A DNA stretch of 64,000 nucleotides from JBBIWA01 sp037439425. Its GTDB lineage: Bacteria; Acidobacteriota; Blastocatellia; RBC074. The notes beneath the pieces were generated by a model. The model did no database searches, was not told the origin of the DNA, and worked only from the letters and a program-made list of their open reading frames with translations. The translations under genes and the position numbers were made by a program. The stretch covers positions 23,058 to 87,057 of the forward strand of contig JBBIWA010000019.1 in NCBI GenBank assembly GCA_037439425.1. Reading direction: 5' to 3'. Below, in pieces: positions 41,828-49,190 of the stretch; the stretch's first letter is position 1; each line of letters begins with the position of its first letter.

Positions 41828-41905
41828 GCCTAACAAGCGCAGGCAGCCGACAGGCTTTACCTCGCTGCGCTCAGCTCGCCTGCGGCTGATGCGCGGCTGT
41901 TGGCT
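41828..41905 (+). repeat. attC-like recombination site
   Basis: GCCTAAC (outer left core, matching RYYYAAC), then GCGC and AGGCAGCCGACAGGC, a central segment with GCTGCGCTCAGC, then GCCTGCGGCTGATGCGC and GCTGTT. The two halves pair over most of their length with unpaired bases, as in attC hairpins. The last core, GTTGGCT, misses GTTRRRY at one position, which is expected if those bases belong to the target and not to the cassette. It lies 11 bases before flgK. Confidence 0.7.
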
Positions 41906-41916
41906 GGACATCAACT

Positions 41917-43308
41917 ATGGGATCCATCTTCGACAGTTTTGAGATCGGTCGTCGCGCCTTGCTGGCCAGCCAGTTCGGCTTGCAGATCACTGGTCGCAAC
42001 ATTGCCAACGTCAACACACCTGGCTACAGCAGACAGTCGCCAGAGCTGGTTCCGGTTCCACCTGAAGGATATTTCAAACTGGGGATCGGTGGGGGAGTCA
42101 GCATCGCTGGGATTCATACCTTCCGCGACAAGTTCCTTGAGACTCGCCTGACCACCGAAGCTTCCCAAACCGGCCTCTTCCAGGCCCAGCGAGATGCGCT
42201 CAGGCAAGTCGAACAGGTCTTCAACGATCTCTCCACAACGGGTCTGTCAGACACGCTCAGCCAATTCTTCGGCGCTTTCAGCGAGCTCGCTTCCAATCCG
42301 ACTTCTCTGCCCCTGCGCACCAACGTGGTGCAGAGCGGTCAAAACCTGGCGACAGCTTTCCGAACCACCTATTCGCAGCTGCAAAATATCGAGCGCGGCC
42401 TCGATGCGCAGATCCCGCCCATCGTGCAACAGATGAATGACCTGGCCAGTGAAATTGCCCGCCTCAACGGGGACATCTCGATTGCCAGAGGAGCAGGCCG
42501 GGATGCCAGCGCGCTGATTGATCAGCGCCAGCAGGCGATCAATCAACTGGCCGAGTTAGTGCCGGTGCAGCTCACCGAAACCGAAGGGGACCAACTGACA
42601 GTGAGCATCGGAACCGGGCAGGCGCTGGTGCTGAGCAATCGAGCCATCCCGCTGGCGACCTCATTCGGAGCGGATGGCAAAACGCACATCTTTATCGGCC
42701 AGACCGATCTTACCTCTGCGATTGACGGCGGGCGGCTTGGCGGCTTGCTCAGCGTGCGCGATCAGCATATTCCTTCTCTCTTGAGCGATCTAGATAATCT
42801 GGCGTCCTCAGTCATCACAGAAGTCAATCGCCTGCACAGCAACGGACAGGATTTAACCGGGGCAGCAGGCGGCAATTTCTTTGCACCGACAAATGCCGGC
42901 TCTAGCGCAGCAGCGACACTGAGCGTAGATGCGGCCGTGGCGGCTGATCCACGGAAGATTGCCGCTGCTACTGCCGGAGCAGGCGCAGGCGACAATACTA
43001 ACGCGCACGCCCTGGCTGATCTGGCGCGCACGGCGCTGACTGCCGGATCACGCACCGGCACGCCAGCTGAGATCTACTCTCAGCTGGTTGGAAGTGTTGG
43101 CTCACTTGTCGCCACGGTCGAAGCGGCCAACAAAACGCAGGATGCCATTGTGGCGCAACTGAATAATCAGCGCGATCAGGTGAGCGGCGTCTCGCTCGAT
43201 GAGGAAGCAATCAGCTTGCTGCAATACCAGCGCGCCTTTCAGGCCGCCGCGCGGTTTATCAACGTCGCATCTCAATTGACCCAAACCGTGCTTGAGCTGG
43301 CTCAGTAG
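41917..43308 (+). CDS. flgK: Flagellar hook-associated protein 1 FlgK
   Basis: A 463-residue hook-filament junction protein. The N-terminal motif GLQITGRNIANVNTPGYSRQ is at residues 21-40, a DIALLDQRQ-like segment (ASALIDQRQQAINQLAELVP) lies near 195-214, and the C-terminal motif EEAISLLQYQRAFQAAARFI near 430-449. No Shine-Dalgarno is visible before the ATG, which lies 17 bases beyond the cassette end, so its expression may depend on read-through or on the cassette promoter. Confidence 0.95.
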   Translation: MGSIFDSFEIGRRALLASQFGLQITGRNIANVNTPGYSRQSPELVPVPPEGYFKLGIGGGVSIAGIHTFRDKFLETRLTTEASQTGLFQAQRDALRQVEQVFNDLSTTGLSDTLSQFFGAFSELASNPTSLPLRTNVVQSGQNLATAFRTTYSQLQNIERGLDAQIPPIVQQMNDLASEIARLNGDISIARGAGRDASALIDQRQQAINQLAELVPVQLTETEGDQLTVSIGTGQALVLSNRAIPLATSFGADGKTHIFIGQTDLTSAIDGGRLGGLLSVRDQHIPSLLSDLDNLASSVITEVNRLHSNGQDLTGAAGGNFFAPTNAGSSAAATLSVDAAVAADPRKIAAATAGAGAGDNTNAHALADLARTALTAGSRTGTPAEIYSQLVGSVGSLVATVEAANKTQDAIVAQLNNQRDQVSGVSLDEEAISLLQYQRAFQAAARFINVASQLTQTVLELAQ

Positions 43309-43311
43309 TGA

Positions 43312-43365
43312 ATTTCGGATTTCAAATTCCAAATCCGCAAGCCCAAATCCGAAACCCGCAATCCG
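43312..43365 (+). repeat. Stuttered AAATCCG-type inverted repeat between flgK and flgL
   Basis: GAATTTCGGATTTC and AAATTCCAAATCCGC on the left face CAAATCCGAAACCCGCAATCC on the right. It fills the flgK-flgL gap and encodes a spurious upstream extension of the flgL frame (IRNPQS-like peptide). Confidence 0.75.
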
Positions 43366-43367
43366 AT

Positions 43368-44252
43368 ATGCGAGTTCCTGACATCTCATCCTATCGTAAC
43401 TTCCTTCTCGCTACGGCGCGAAATCGCGCATCCGCCGCGCGCGCCAATCTTGAAATCGCAACCGGCAAACGCTTGCTCAAGCCTTCGGATGATCCTGCCA
43501 GCGTCTCGGCTGCACTCAACAATCGCGCGGAGCTAGCAGTTAATCAACAGCACCAGCGCGCCGTAGCCAGCGCCACCGATGAACTGACAGCCGCCGATAG
43601 CGCCATTGATCATTACGAGAACCTGCTCATCCGCGCCAAGACGCTCATCTCTCGCGGAATTTCAGATCCGAACTCGACGGCCTCACGCGAAGCGCTGGCA
43701 ACGGAAATAGATAGTTTGCGGCAGGCCGTTATCAACGTTGCCAACACCCAGTTTGCAGGCCATTTCATCTTCGCCGGATCGCACAGCACCACGCCACCCT
43801 ACACTGAGACTGGCGGCGTAGTTAGCTATGATGGGGACGACCGCGCACTGCTCGTCCGCGTCAGCGGGCAAGCAGTGGTCCAGTACAATGTGACTGGGCA
43901 AGAGCTCTTCGGCCAATCGCCGGGGGTTTTTGACACGCTCGCGCGCGCTGCTGCTGCGTTGCGCCAGGCCGACAAGGCCGAGTTGCAACGCAACCTCGAT
44001 GAATTGGAGGCGGCTTCTAACATTGCGGCGCAAGCTCGCACGCGAGTCGGGGCGACGCTCAATTTCCTGAGCGCTATCAATGATCGCCTGACCACTGAAA
44101 ACCTGACCTTCAGCGAACGCGCCTCAAAACTGGAAGATGCCGATCTGATTGAAGCTATCACGCGCTTCCAGCAGGCGCAGCAAGCAGTCGAAGCAGGATT
44201 GGCAGCTGGGGCGAAAATCTTGAATGTCTCGCTCCTCGATTTTCTAGGTTGA
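43368..44252 (+). CDS. flgL: Flagellar hook-associated protein 3 FlgL
   Basis: A 294-residue junction protein related to flagellin: N-terminal ANLEIATGKRLLKPSDDPAS near residues 26-45, SRGISDPNSTASREALATEI and NTQFAGHFIFAGS in the middle, and a C-terminal helix (LIEAITRFQQAQQAVEAGLA). The start at 43368 follows the repeat; the frame remains open to 43308, but that part is repeat-encoded. No clear Shine-Dalgarno is present. Confidence 0.93.
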   Translation: MRVPDISSYRNFLLATARNRASAARANLEIATGKRLLKPSDDPASVSAALNNRAELAVNQQHQRAVASATDELTAADSAIDHYENLLIRAKTLISRGISDPNSTASREALATEIDSLRQAVINVANTQFAGHFIFAGSHSTTPPYTETGGVVSYDGDDRALLVRVSGQAVVQYNVTGQELFGQSPGVFDTLARAAAALRQADKAELQRNLDELEAASNIAAQARTRVGATLNFLSAINDRLTTENLTFSERASKLEDADLIEAITRFQQAQQAVEAGLAAGAKILNVSLLDFLG

Positions 44253-44301
44253 GAGTTAATTTCTGGTTGATCATCTGCTTACCATCGCCGGGAGTGACGC
44301 C

Positions 44302-44739
44302 TTGAAGCTAACCACAGAGCAAGGACAAGAGATTGAATTCAGAGAACAGGACATCATCACTTTTCACGACGGGATTTTCGGCTTCTCCTATCTCAAGCGG
44401 TTCGTGCTGGTGCGCGAAGAAGAGATCGAACCGTTCATCTGGCTGCTCGGCATAGATGAGCCTTATTGCGCGTTGCCGGTGCTCAATCCCCGGCCCTACT
44501 TCGCCGATTACCCGTCGTCGTTCGATCCTACCACCATCGCCCGGCTGGGGCTTGACTCACTTGATGAAGCACTGCTGCTGGTGGTAGCGTTGGTTCCCCC
44601 AGCAGGGTTGGGCATTACGGTCAATCTGCTCGCCCCGATTGTGATCAACCACCACACGATGATTGGGGCACAGATTATTCTCAGCAACAGTCACTACCAG
44701 GCAAAGGAGCCACTGCCCCTGGCCGCGACGATGCCTTAA
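44302..44739 (+). CDS. fliW: Flagellar assembly factor FliW
   Basis: A 145-residue protein with FHDGIFGFSYLKRFVLVREE, PFIWLLGIDEPYCALPV and VNLLAPIVINHHTMIGAQII, all characteristic of FliW. FliW binds flagellin and antagonises CsrA, encoded 12 bases downstream, coupling flagellin translation to secretion. TTG start with GGGAG seven bases upstream. Confidence 0.93.
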   Translation: MKLTTEQGQEIEFREQDIITFHDGIFGFSYLKRFVLVREEEIEPFIWLLGIDEPYCALPVLNPRPYFADYPSSFDPTTIARLGLDSLDEALLLVVALVPPAGLGITVNLLAPIVINHHTMIGAQIILSNSHYQAKEPLPLAATMP

Positions 44740-44751
44740 GTGGAACAACCC

Positions 44752-44985
44752 ATGCTGATACTCACACGCAAAGCCGGCGAAAAGATCATCATCGGTCATG
44801 AGATCGAGATTGAAGTCATCAGCCTGAGCGGCGATCAGGTGCGCCTCGGCATCAAGGCGCCGCGCGAAGTCTCAGTCTACCGCTCCGAGCTTTATGAAGC
44901 CGTGCAGGCAGCCAATCGCGCAGCAGCTCAACCCACGCGCGAAGCATTGGGTAAAGCGGCAAAAGAACTGAGAAAAAAGCAGTGA
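44752..44985 (+). CDS. csrA: Translational regulator CsrA
   Basis: A 77-residue CsrA beginning with the canonical MLILTRKAGEKIIIGHEI and containing VRLGIKAPREVSVYRSELY. It binds GGA motifs in mRNA leaders, and flagellin mRNA is the classical target. The frame opens four codons earlier at GTG 44740, but the canonical start is used here. It has a longer Ala/Lys-rich C-terminus, as in FliW-partnered CsrA proteins. Confidence 0.95.
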   Translation: MLILTRKAGEKIIIGHEIEIEVISLSGDQVRLGIKAPREVSVYRSELYEAVQAANRAAAQPTREALGKAAKELRKKQ

Positions 44986-45027
44986 TGAGCTAAGAGAGAC
45001 TCTCACTGATCACTTCTAGAGGTCAAG

Positions 45028-45840
45028 ATGCGACGTTTAGAAAAAGCTTCGGTGATCGGCATTAGCTTGAGCCTGATATCCATCCTGGGTGGTCGCCTGC
45101 TGGAAGGCGGATCAATTTCGGCGCTCTTGCAGCCGGCAGCAGCATTGATCGTGTTGGGCGGCACGCTCGGCGCAGTGCTGCTCAGCTTTCCAGGTAAAGT
45201 GGCCTGGCGCGCGCTGGAAGCCTGCCTGGGCTTATTGCGCCACCACGAAGATGAGAGCGAAAGAGAGCTCTCCTTCCTGGTAGCGGCAGCCCGGCAAGCG
45301 CGGCGTGACGGAGTGCTCAAACTCGACGAAGCGGCTGCGATGGTGGGAGACCCATTCCTGCGCAAGGCGCTCCGTCTGGCTGTTGACGGCAGTACGCCCG
45401 AAGAGATCCGAGAGATTATGGGAGTGGAACTGGAGAGCGCAGTCGAGCAAGGTGAACCACCAATTCACTTGCTAGAAGCGGCTGCCGGTTATGCGCCAAC
45501 TGTCGGGATCATCGGCGCCGTGCTCGGTTTGATTCGCGTCATGGAACATTTGTCAGACACCAGCCAGCTCGGCACCGGCATCGCGATGGCCTTCGTCGCT
45601 ACGATTTATGGGGTAGCACTGGCTAATCTTTTTCTGCTGCCAGCCGCGACCAAGCTGCGCGCGCGTTTCGAGCATGACCTGCGAGTGAAAGAGATGATGA
45701 TCGAGGGCGCAGCCGGAATTGCTGAAGCTATTACTCCTTCTTTATTGGAGGAGAAGCTGCGTGCTTACCTGGCTCAAAGCGAACCTTCCGGGCGCAGCTC
45801 GCGCAAGGAGCAGCAACAGCGCATGCGCGTAGCAGCTTAA
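45028..45840 (+). CDS. Second MotA-like stator protein (MotC/MotP type)
   Basis: A 270-residue membrane protein with four helices (about residues 8-24, 32-54, 150-170, 182-205). The conserved segment EAAAGYAPTVGIIGAVLGLI contains the functional proline of stator helix 3. It differs clearly from motA at 11612 and is paired with its own MotB-like gene, so the cell has two stator sets. The coupling ion cannot be assigned from sequence alone. Confidence 0.88.
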   Translation: MRRLEKASVIGISLSLISILGGRLLEGGSISALLQPAAALIVLGGTLGAVLLSFPGKVAWRALEACLGLLRHHEDESERELSFLVAAARQARRDGVLKLDEAAAMVGDPFLRKALRLAVDGSTPEEIREIMGVELESAVEQGEPPIHLLEAAAGYAPTVGIIGAVLGLIRVMEHLSDTSQLGTGIAMAFVATIYGVALANLFLLPAATKLRARFEHDLRVKEMMIEGAAGIAEAITPSLLEEKLRAYLAQSEPSGRSSRKEQQQRMRVAA

Positions 45841-45847
45841 GGTTTCC

Positions 45848-45888
45848 TGCCTCAGAGACCACTCACCGGGCATCAGCTGAGGTCTGAA
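45848..45888 (+). repeat. GAGGTCTGA inverted repeat between the second stator genes
   Basis: CCTCAGAGACC near 45851 pairs partly with TGAGGTCTGAAAG near 45877-45889. The right arm supplies a GAGGT upstream of the next ATG, as at fliM. Confidence 0.55.
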
Positions 45889-45894
45889 AGCTCA

Positions 45895-46611
45895 ATGATC
45901 AGGCGGCGAGAGTTTTCCAAATTGAAGAGGCGAAGACTTCATCTGTATCAACGGGAACGCTGGTTAATCTCGTACGCCGATCTGGCCACGCTGCTGCTGG
46001 CTTTCTTCGTCGTGCTCTACGCCGTCTCCCGCTTAGATGCCGAGCGCCTGGCGCAGCTTGCCGCTTCATTCCAGTCATCATTCGAGGGAGCCAAGCCGAG
46101 GATGCAACCTCCCACCCAACCGGCTGAGGCGAGTCGCCAAGAATTCAACGATCTCAGAGAGAGCCTCGAACAATTGATCAGTGATCACGAGTTGCGCCGC
46201 CGCCTCAGCATTCGCCCCGATCGCCGGGGTTTGATTCTTTCCCTGACCGAAGCGGGCTTTTATGAGCCTGGCAGTGAGCGCATCAATGAGGCAGCAGAAC
46301 CGATCATCGCCAGTCTGGCCCGGCATCTGCGCCGATTGCCAAATCAGATTCGCGTTGAAGGTCACACCGACAATGTTCCCATCCGCAGTTCTCGCTTCCC
46401 TTCCAACTGGGAACTCTCCACTGCGCGTGCGACCTACATGGTGTCAGTCTTGATCGAACGCTACGGCCTTCCACCCCATCGTCTGGCGGCTGCCGGTTAC
46501 GGCGAGTACCGTCCTGTGGCTGACAATGCGACTGCCGATGGGCGGATGCGTAATCGTCGCGTGGACATCGTCGTCCTTAACTCCACTCTCGCTGAGACGG
46601 AAAATCCCTAA
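45895..46611 (+). CDS. Second MotB-like stator protein (MotD type)
   Basis: A 238-residue protein: basic N-terminus, one helix with the channel aspartate in WLISYADLATLLLAFFVVLY (near Asp28), a plug-like region, and a C-terminal OmpA-like domain with IRVEGHTDNVPI, NWELSTARATYMV and NRRVDIVV. It partners the MotA-like gene upstream. It is the last gene of the flagellar locus in the window. Confidence 0.9.
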   Translation: MIRRREFSKLKRRRLHLYQRERWLISYADLATLLLAFFVVLYAVSRLDAERLAQLAASFQSSFEGAKPRMQPPTQPAEASRQEFNDLRESLEQLISDHELRRRLSIRPDRRGLILSLTEAGFYEPGSERINEAAEPIIASLARHLRRLPNQIRVEGHTDNVPIRSSRFPSNWELSTARATYMVSVLIERYGLPPHRLAAAGYGEYRPVADNATADGRMRNRRVDIVVLNSTLAETENP

Positions 46612-46701
46612 GCCTCAGAGAAATTAAGGCCAGGAGGGCTAACTTACCACCCAACAGGCGGCAAGACAAGCGACAGCCACCGCAGCCGCGTTGGGGGGCA
46701 A

Positions 46702-46819
46702 TTAAAAGTGGGGCTAAACAGCTTGCTCTCACGAGCGCACGCTTGCGAGCGTGCCTGACTTGCCGTAGGAGCCCAGCACGCCAGCTGCGTGCGCCCGTGA
46801 GGGTGAGCCCCACTTTTAA
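46702..46819 (+). mobile_element. MITE-like double-hairpin element with terminal inverted and flanking direct repeats
   Basis: Perfect 14-base terminal inverted repeats TTAAAAGTGGGGCT (46702-46715) and AGCCCCACTTTTAA (46806-46819). The interior carries GCACGCTTGCGAGCGTGC and GCACGCCAGCTGCGTGC hairpins, as in the REP-like family. Identical 15-base direct repeats GCAGCCGCGTTGGGG flank it at 46682-46696 and 46822-46836, resembling a target duplication. A smaller palindrome CCCAAC...GTTGGG lies at 46651-46697. No transposase is encoded. Confidence 0.7.
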
Positions 46820-46838
46820 CTGCAGCCGCGTTGGGGTT

Positions 46839-47010
46839 CTAGCTTCGAGTGAGGATATAGCTCAGAGTCAAGCTCAGCACGATCATCAGCCGGAAGGGGC
46901 CAGCTTCCACGAAGACCCCGTTGAGTCGCTCACTGTACCCCAGGTGCATGAAGTATAGAATAATCAGCGTCACTACAGGGGGAACCATCTACGGCTAAGG
47001 GGATCTTCAT
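46839..47010 (-). pseudogene. Chimeric remnant: universal stress protein start joined to a cytochrome oxidase subunit IV-like end
   Basis: An ATG at 47010 overlaps the stop of the upstream usp gene and opens with MKIPLAVDGSPCSDA, a classic universal-stress-protein start, but the frame ends 26 codons on. In another frame the same DNA reads LIILYFMHLGYSERLNG through MIVLSLTLSYILTR and stops at 46839, resembling the C-terminal helices of caa3-type cytochrome oxidase subunit IV. The junction is therefore a deletion fusing two unrelated genes, just beside the MITE-like element. The second identification is tentative. Confidence 0.55.
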
Positions 47011-47918
47011 TGTCCCCCTCCTGCGATCTGCTCGTGCGATCTGGCCGGACGCGCTACGAGGACCGGGCACGGCGCCCGGCGCAACACACGATCCGTTTGC
47101 TCTCCCAAGATCGCTCGCAGGCCGGAGCCTGTGCCGCGCACGCCCATGCAGATCAGGTCGATGACTTCTTTCTCGGCGTATGAAAGGATTTCGCGATAAG
47201 GCTTTCCTTGCCTCACTACCTGTTTGACCTTGCACCAGAGGAAGGCCTCAGCCGGGACAGCGCTCTGTAGGCGGCGCGCGGCCTGTTGGAATGCGTCCTC
47301 ATCGCTCGTCTGCAACCATTCATACTCGGGCGCGCCCAGTTCCGTTCGCGGCGGCAAGACATGCATCAAATGCAACTCGGCCTGGTACTCTTCAGCGAGC
47401 GCAACTCCGAAGAGAAGTGCCGTTGCTGAGTGGTCCGAAAAATCGTGGGCCACAAGCACGCGCTCGAGCCCGATCTCGCCACTCTCCTGCTTCACAAACT
47501 CGTGCTCATGCGGATGAGTCACCAGCACGGGGCAAGGAGCAGTGTGGCAGACTGCTTCGGCTGTCGAGCCGAGCAGCGCCGCCGCGCGGGGGCGCCTCCG
47601 CGACTGCATGATGATCAAATCAACGTCTCGCTCAGTGGCCGCCTGGGTAATGCTGAAAGCCAGATCGTCCCTCTTGATAATTTTGACCATTCCTTCCCAA
47701 TCGAGCGCGCCAGGGTTGGCTCGGCGGACGTGCTCAGCAATAGTATTCTCAGCCAGCTTTTTGATCTCCGACTCATCAGCCAGAGGGGTTGTCTCCAGGC
47801 AATGATAGACTAAGAGCTTTGCCTCGTATGAGCGAGCCAAAGCAATCCCGTAGCGCAACGCTACGTCAGGGTCTGATGAAAGACTGGTCGGACAAAGAAT
47901 GGATCGTAAAGCAATCAT
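47007..47918 (-). CDS. Tandem-domain universal stress protein
   Basis: A 303-residue protein with two UspA domains (about residues 1-145 and 150-290). Each ends with the usual C-terminal strand (CHTAPCPVLVTH; RRAPCPVLVARP). The second domain has the ATP-binding loop GVRGTGSGLRAILGEQT; the first has a weaker one. A GAAGGAGAG lies before the ATG. Role: stress response or ATP sensing, not specified by context. A truncated second usp follows it. Confidence 0.88.
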   Translation of the reverse strand: MIALRSILCPTSLSSDPDVALRYGIALARSYEAKLLVYHCLETTPLADESEIKKLAENTIAEHVRRANPGALDWEGMVKIIKRDDLAFSITQAATERDVDLIIMQSRRRPRAAALLGSTAEAVCHTAPCPVLVTHPHEHEFVKQESGEIGLERVLVAHDFSDHSATALLFGVALAEEYQAELHLMHVLPPRTELGAPEYEWLQTSDEDAFQQAARRLQSAVPAEAFLWCKVKQVVRQGKPYREILSYAEKEVIDLICMGVRGTGSGLRAILGEQTDRVLRRAPCPVLVARPARSHEQIAGGGQ

Positions 47919-48213
47919 ATCTCTCCTTCTTTTCTGTGTATCCTGACGATAAACAGACTTGCAACCCTTGTGCCGATCGAGGCTGCAAGCAAACTATTCA
48001 GTTTAGGCCCACGCTCCGGTGGAGATAGCTTTTGCCGCACACACTATAAATGCGAACTTTTGCTCAACTGTTGGGGAACTTTGTGCTGCCGGGTTGGGCA
48101 GGATCCTGATCGCCAGTGCTGCAACCCTTTGTCTTTCATTCGGCACTTGTCTTGCTCTGAGGGATCAGGTGGTAGCGGGAACCCGAGAGCTTTTCTGCGA
48201 AGTGAGTGGTAAA

Positions 48214-48233
48214 GCTACGGCCTTGCGCCGTGG
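48214..48233 (+). repeat. Isolated ACGGCCTTGCGCCGTGG hairpin
   Basis: ACGGC and GCCGT flank a short loop. The sequence is the complement of the core of the family found at 63131-63181 and in tandem at 63280-63437. It lies in the 348-base gap between the usp and hemerythrin-like genes, which otherwise shows no gene. Confidence 0.55.
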
Positions 48234-48266
48234 TTCTTCCCTCTTCGCTGCCGCCTTAAGAGAACT

Positions 48267-48740
48267 ATGGCTAAGGACCCAACCGAAGCAAACCACAGAA
48301 CTGTGGCTGATATTGCCAGAGAACATGCGGCTATCGTGGCCGCGCAGCAGGGGCTTGAAGCAGCGCTCGCCTCAGCCGCGCCGGGTCGTGAACGCGAGTG
48401 GGCGAGACGGGTCGCGACTGAGCTGCGGCGACTATATGACTCGATGCGTGACCACTGCCAATCGGCCGAAGCGCCGTCGGGGCTGCTCGCCAGCATTGAG
48501 GAGGCCTTGCTCGTTGTCAACGAACGCCTGGTTGAGGTGCGTCAACATCATCAGAAAATTCTCGACGAGTGCTGGGTGCTGCTCCCCGAGGTTGAGCGAG
48601 GCGCAGCAGGCGAGGTCGTTTCATATGCTGCTCTCAGGCACCGCGCTGCTGCTCTCCTGTTCGAGCTGCGCCATCACCAGGCGCTTGAGGCAGACCCCGT
48701 CTTTGAAGCCTGCGAAAGGGATATTGGCGTTATTGACTAA
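48267..48740 (+). CDS. Hemerythrin-like domain protein
   Basis: A 157-residue all-helical protein. EHAAIVAAQQGLEAAL supplies a first helix histidine, RDHCQSAEAPSGLL a second, RQHHQKILDECWVLL a third and LRHHQALEADPVFEACERDI a fourth; the closing ERDIGVID is typical of bacterial hemerythrin-like proteins. Such domains bind a di-iron centre, oxygen or nitric oxide. Some ligands differ from the classical pattern, so metal binding is likely but unproven. Confidence 0.7.
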   Translation: MAKDPTEANHRTVADIAREHAAIVAAQQGLEAALASAAPGREREWARRVATELRRLYDSMRDHCQSAEAPSGLLASIEEALLVVNERLVEVRQHHQKILDECWVLLPEVERGAAGEVVSYAALRHRAAALLFELRHHQALEADPVFEACERDIGVID

Positions 48741-48891
48741 CTTGTCAGTGGTAATCAGGGAAAGAGAAGAGAGTCAGATTTGCGCCCCTCTCGAAATTAA
48801 TCGCAAGATTGTAACCGCTCCGGCCAGCTAGAGGGGGCGTTAGGAATCAAGCTCCAGTTGGGGCAAGGTCGGCCGTCGCACCGAGAGAGCA

Positions 48892-49190
48892 ATGCTGACG
48901 CTGAGGGAGTTAGCTTGGCGATTGAAGATCACCCTATCCCGTGTCACGCGTTGGTATGACGTTTGTCACAGCAAATCAACCATTCGCGGATTGCGCTATC
49001 TGGTAGGAATGCTCCTCCAACTGCTCAGTTCTGGCACGACTTTCGGCGATATTCTGGCCGCCCCAAGTTTTGCGACACGGCTCAGCCAGATCAAACGCAG
49101 CGAGCCAGCTTAGGCCTGAAATTCCTCGTTGACGCTCAACTGCCACGATGGCTGGTTCATCCCTTCAGACTGCTCCTAGACCGGGTTTGT
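48892..49190 (+). pseudogene. Decayed DUF433/DUF5615 toxin-antitoxin-like pair
   Basis: The first frame (48892-49113) resembles DUF433: CHSKSTIRGLRYLVGMLLQL and then LLSSGTTFGDILA, but the next conserved stretch is missing, and it continues PSFATRLSQIKRSEPA. The deletion may have occurred between two similar DILA-type coding repeats. In another frame from 49113, LKFLVDAQLPRWLV matches the opening of DUF5615 PIN-like proteins, which usually follow DUF433 genes, but it has no start codon and is cut off after about 20 residues. Both look inactive. Confidence 0.6.

Larger units (their letters stand above)
40316..41899 (+). mobile_element. Putative integron gene cassette inserted between flgN and flgK
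   Basis: The left boundary is a core site GTTAGGC (40315-40321), a perfect GTTRRRY. The right boundary is a foldable attC-like site starting GCCTAAC (41828-41834), the exact reverse complement of the left core, and ending at G41899 followed by TTGGCT. In a free circular cassette the left core would complete the right site, so complementarity between the two distant ends is the diagnostic cassette property. The segment is 1,584 bases, contains its own promoter, a Clp-fold proteinase gene and a small ORF in the same orientation, and looks AT-richer than its flagellar neighbours. No integrase is in the window. Confidence 0.7.

Noticed and set aside
46651..46697. CCCAAC...GTTGGG palindrome as a second attC site
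   Set aside because: Too short (47 bases), and the final core GTTGGGG breaks the pyrimidine rule; no cassette-like partner end was found.
48019..48831. 270-codon frame overlapping the hemerythrin-like gene
   Set aside because: It is a shadow; the hemerythrin-like frame has the family pattern and proper start context.
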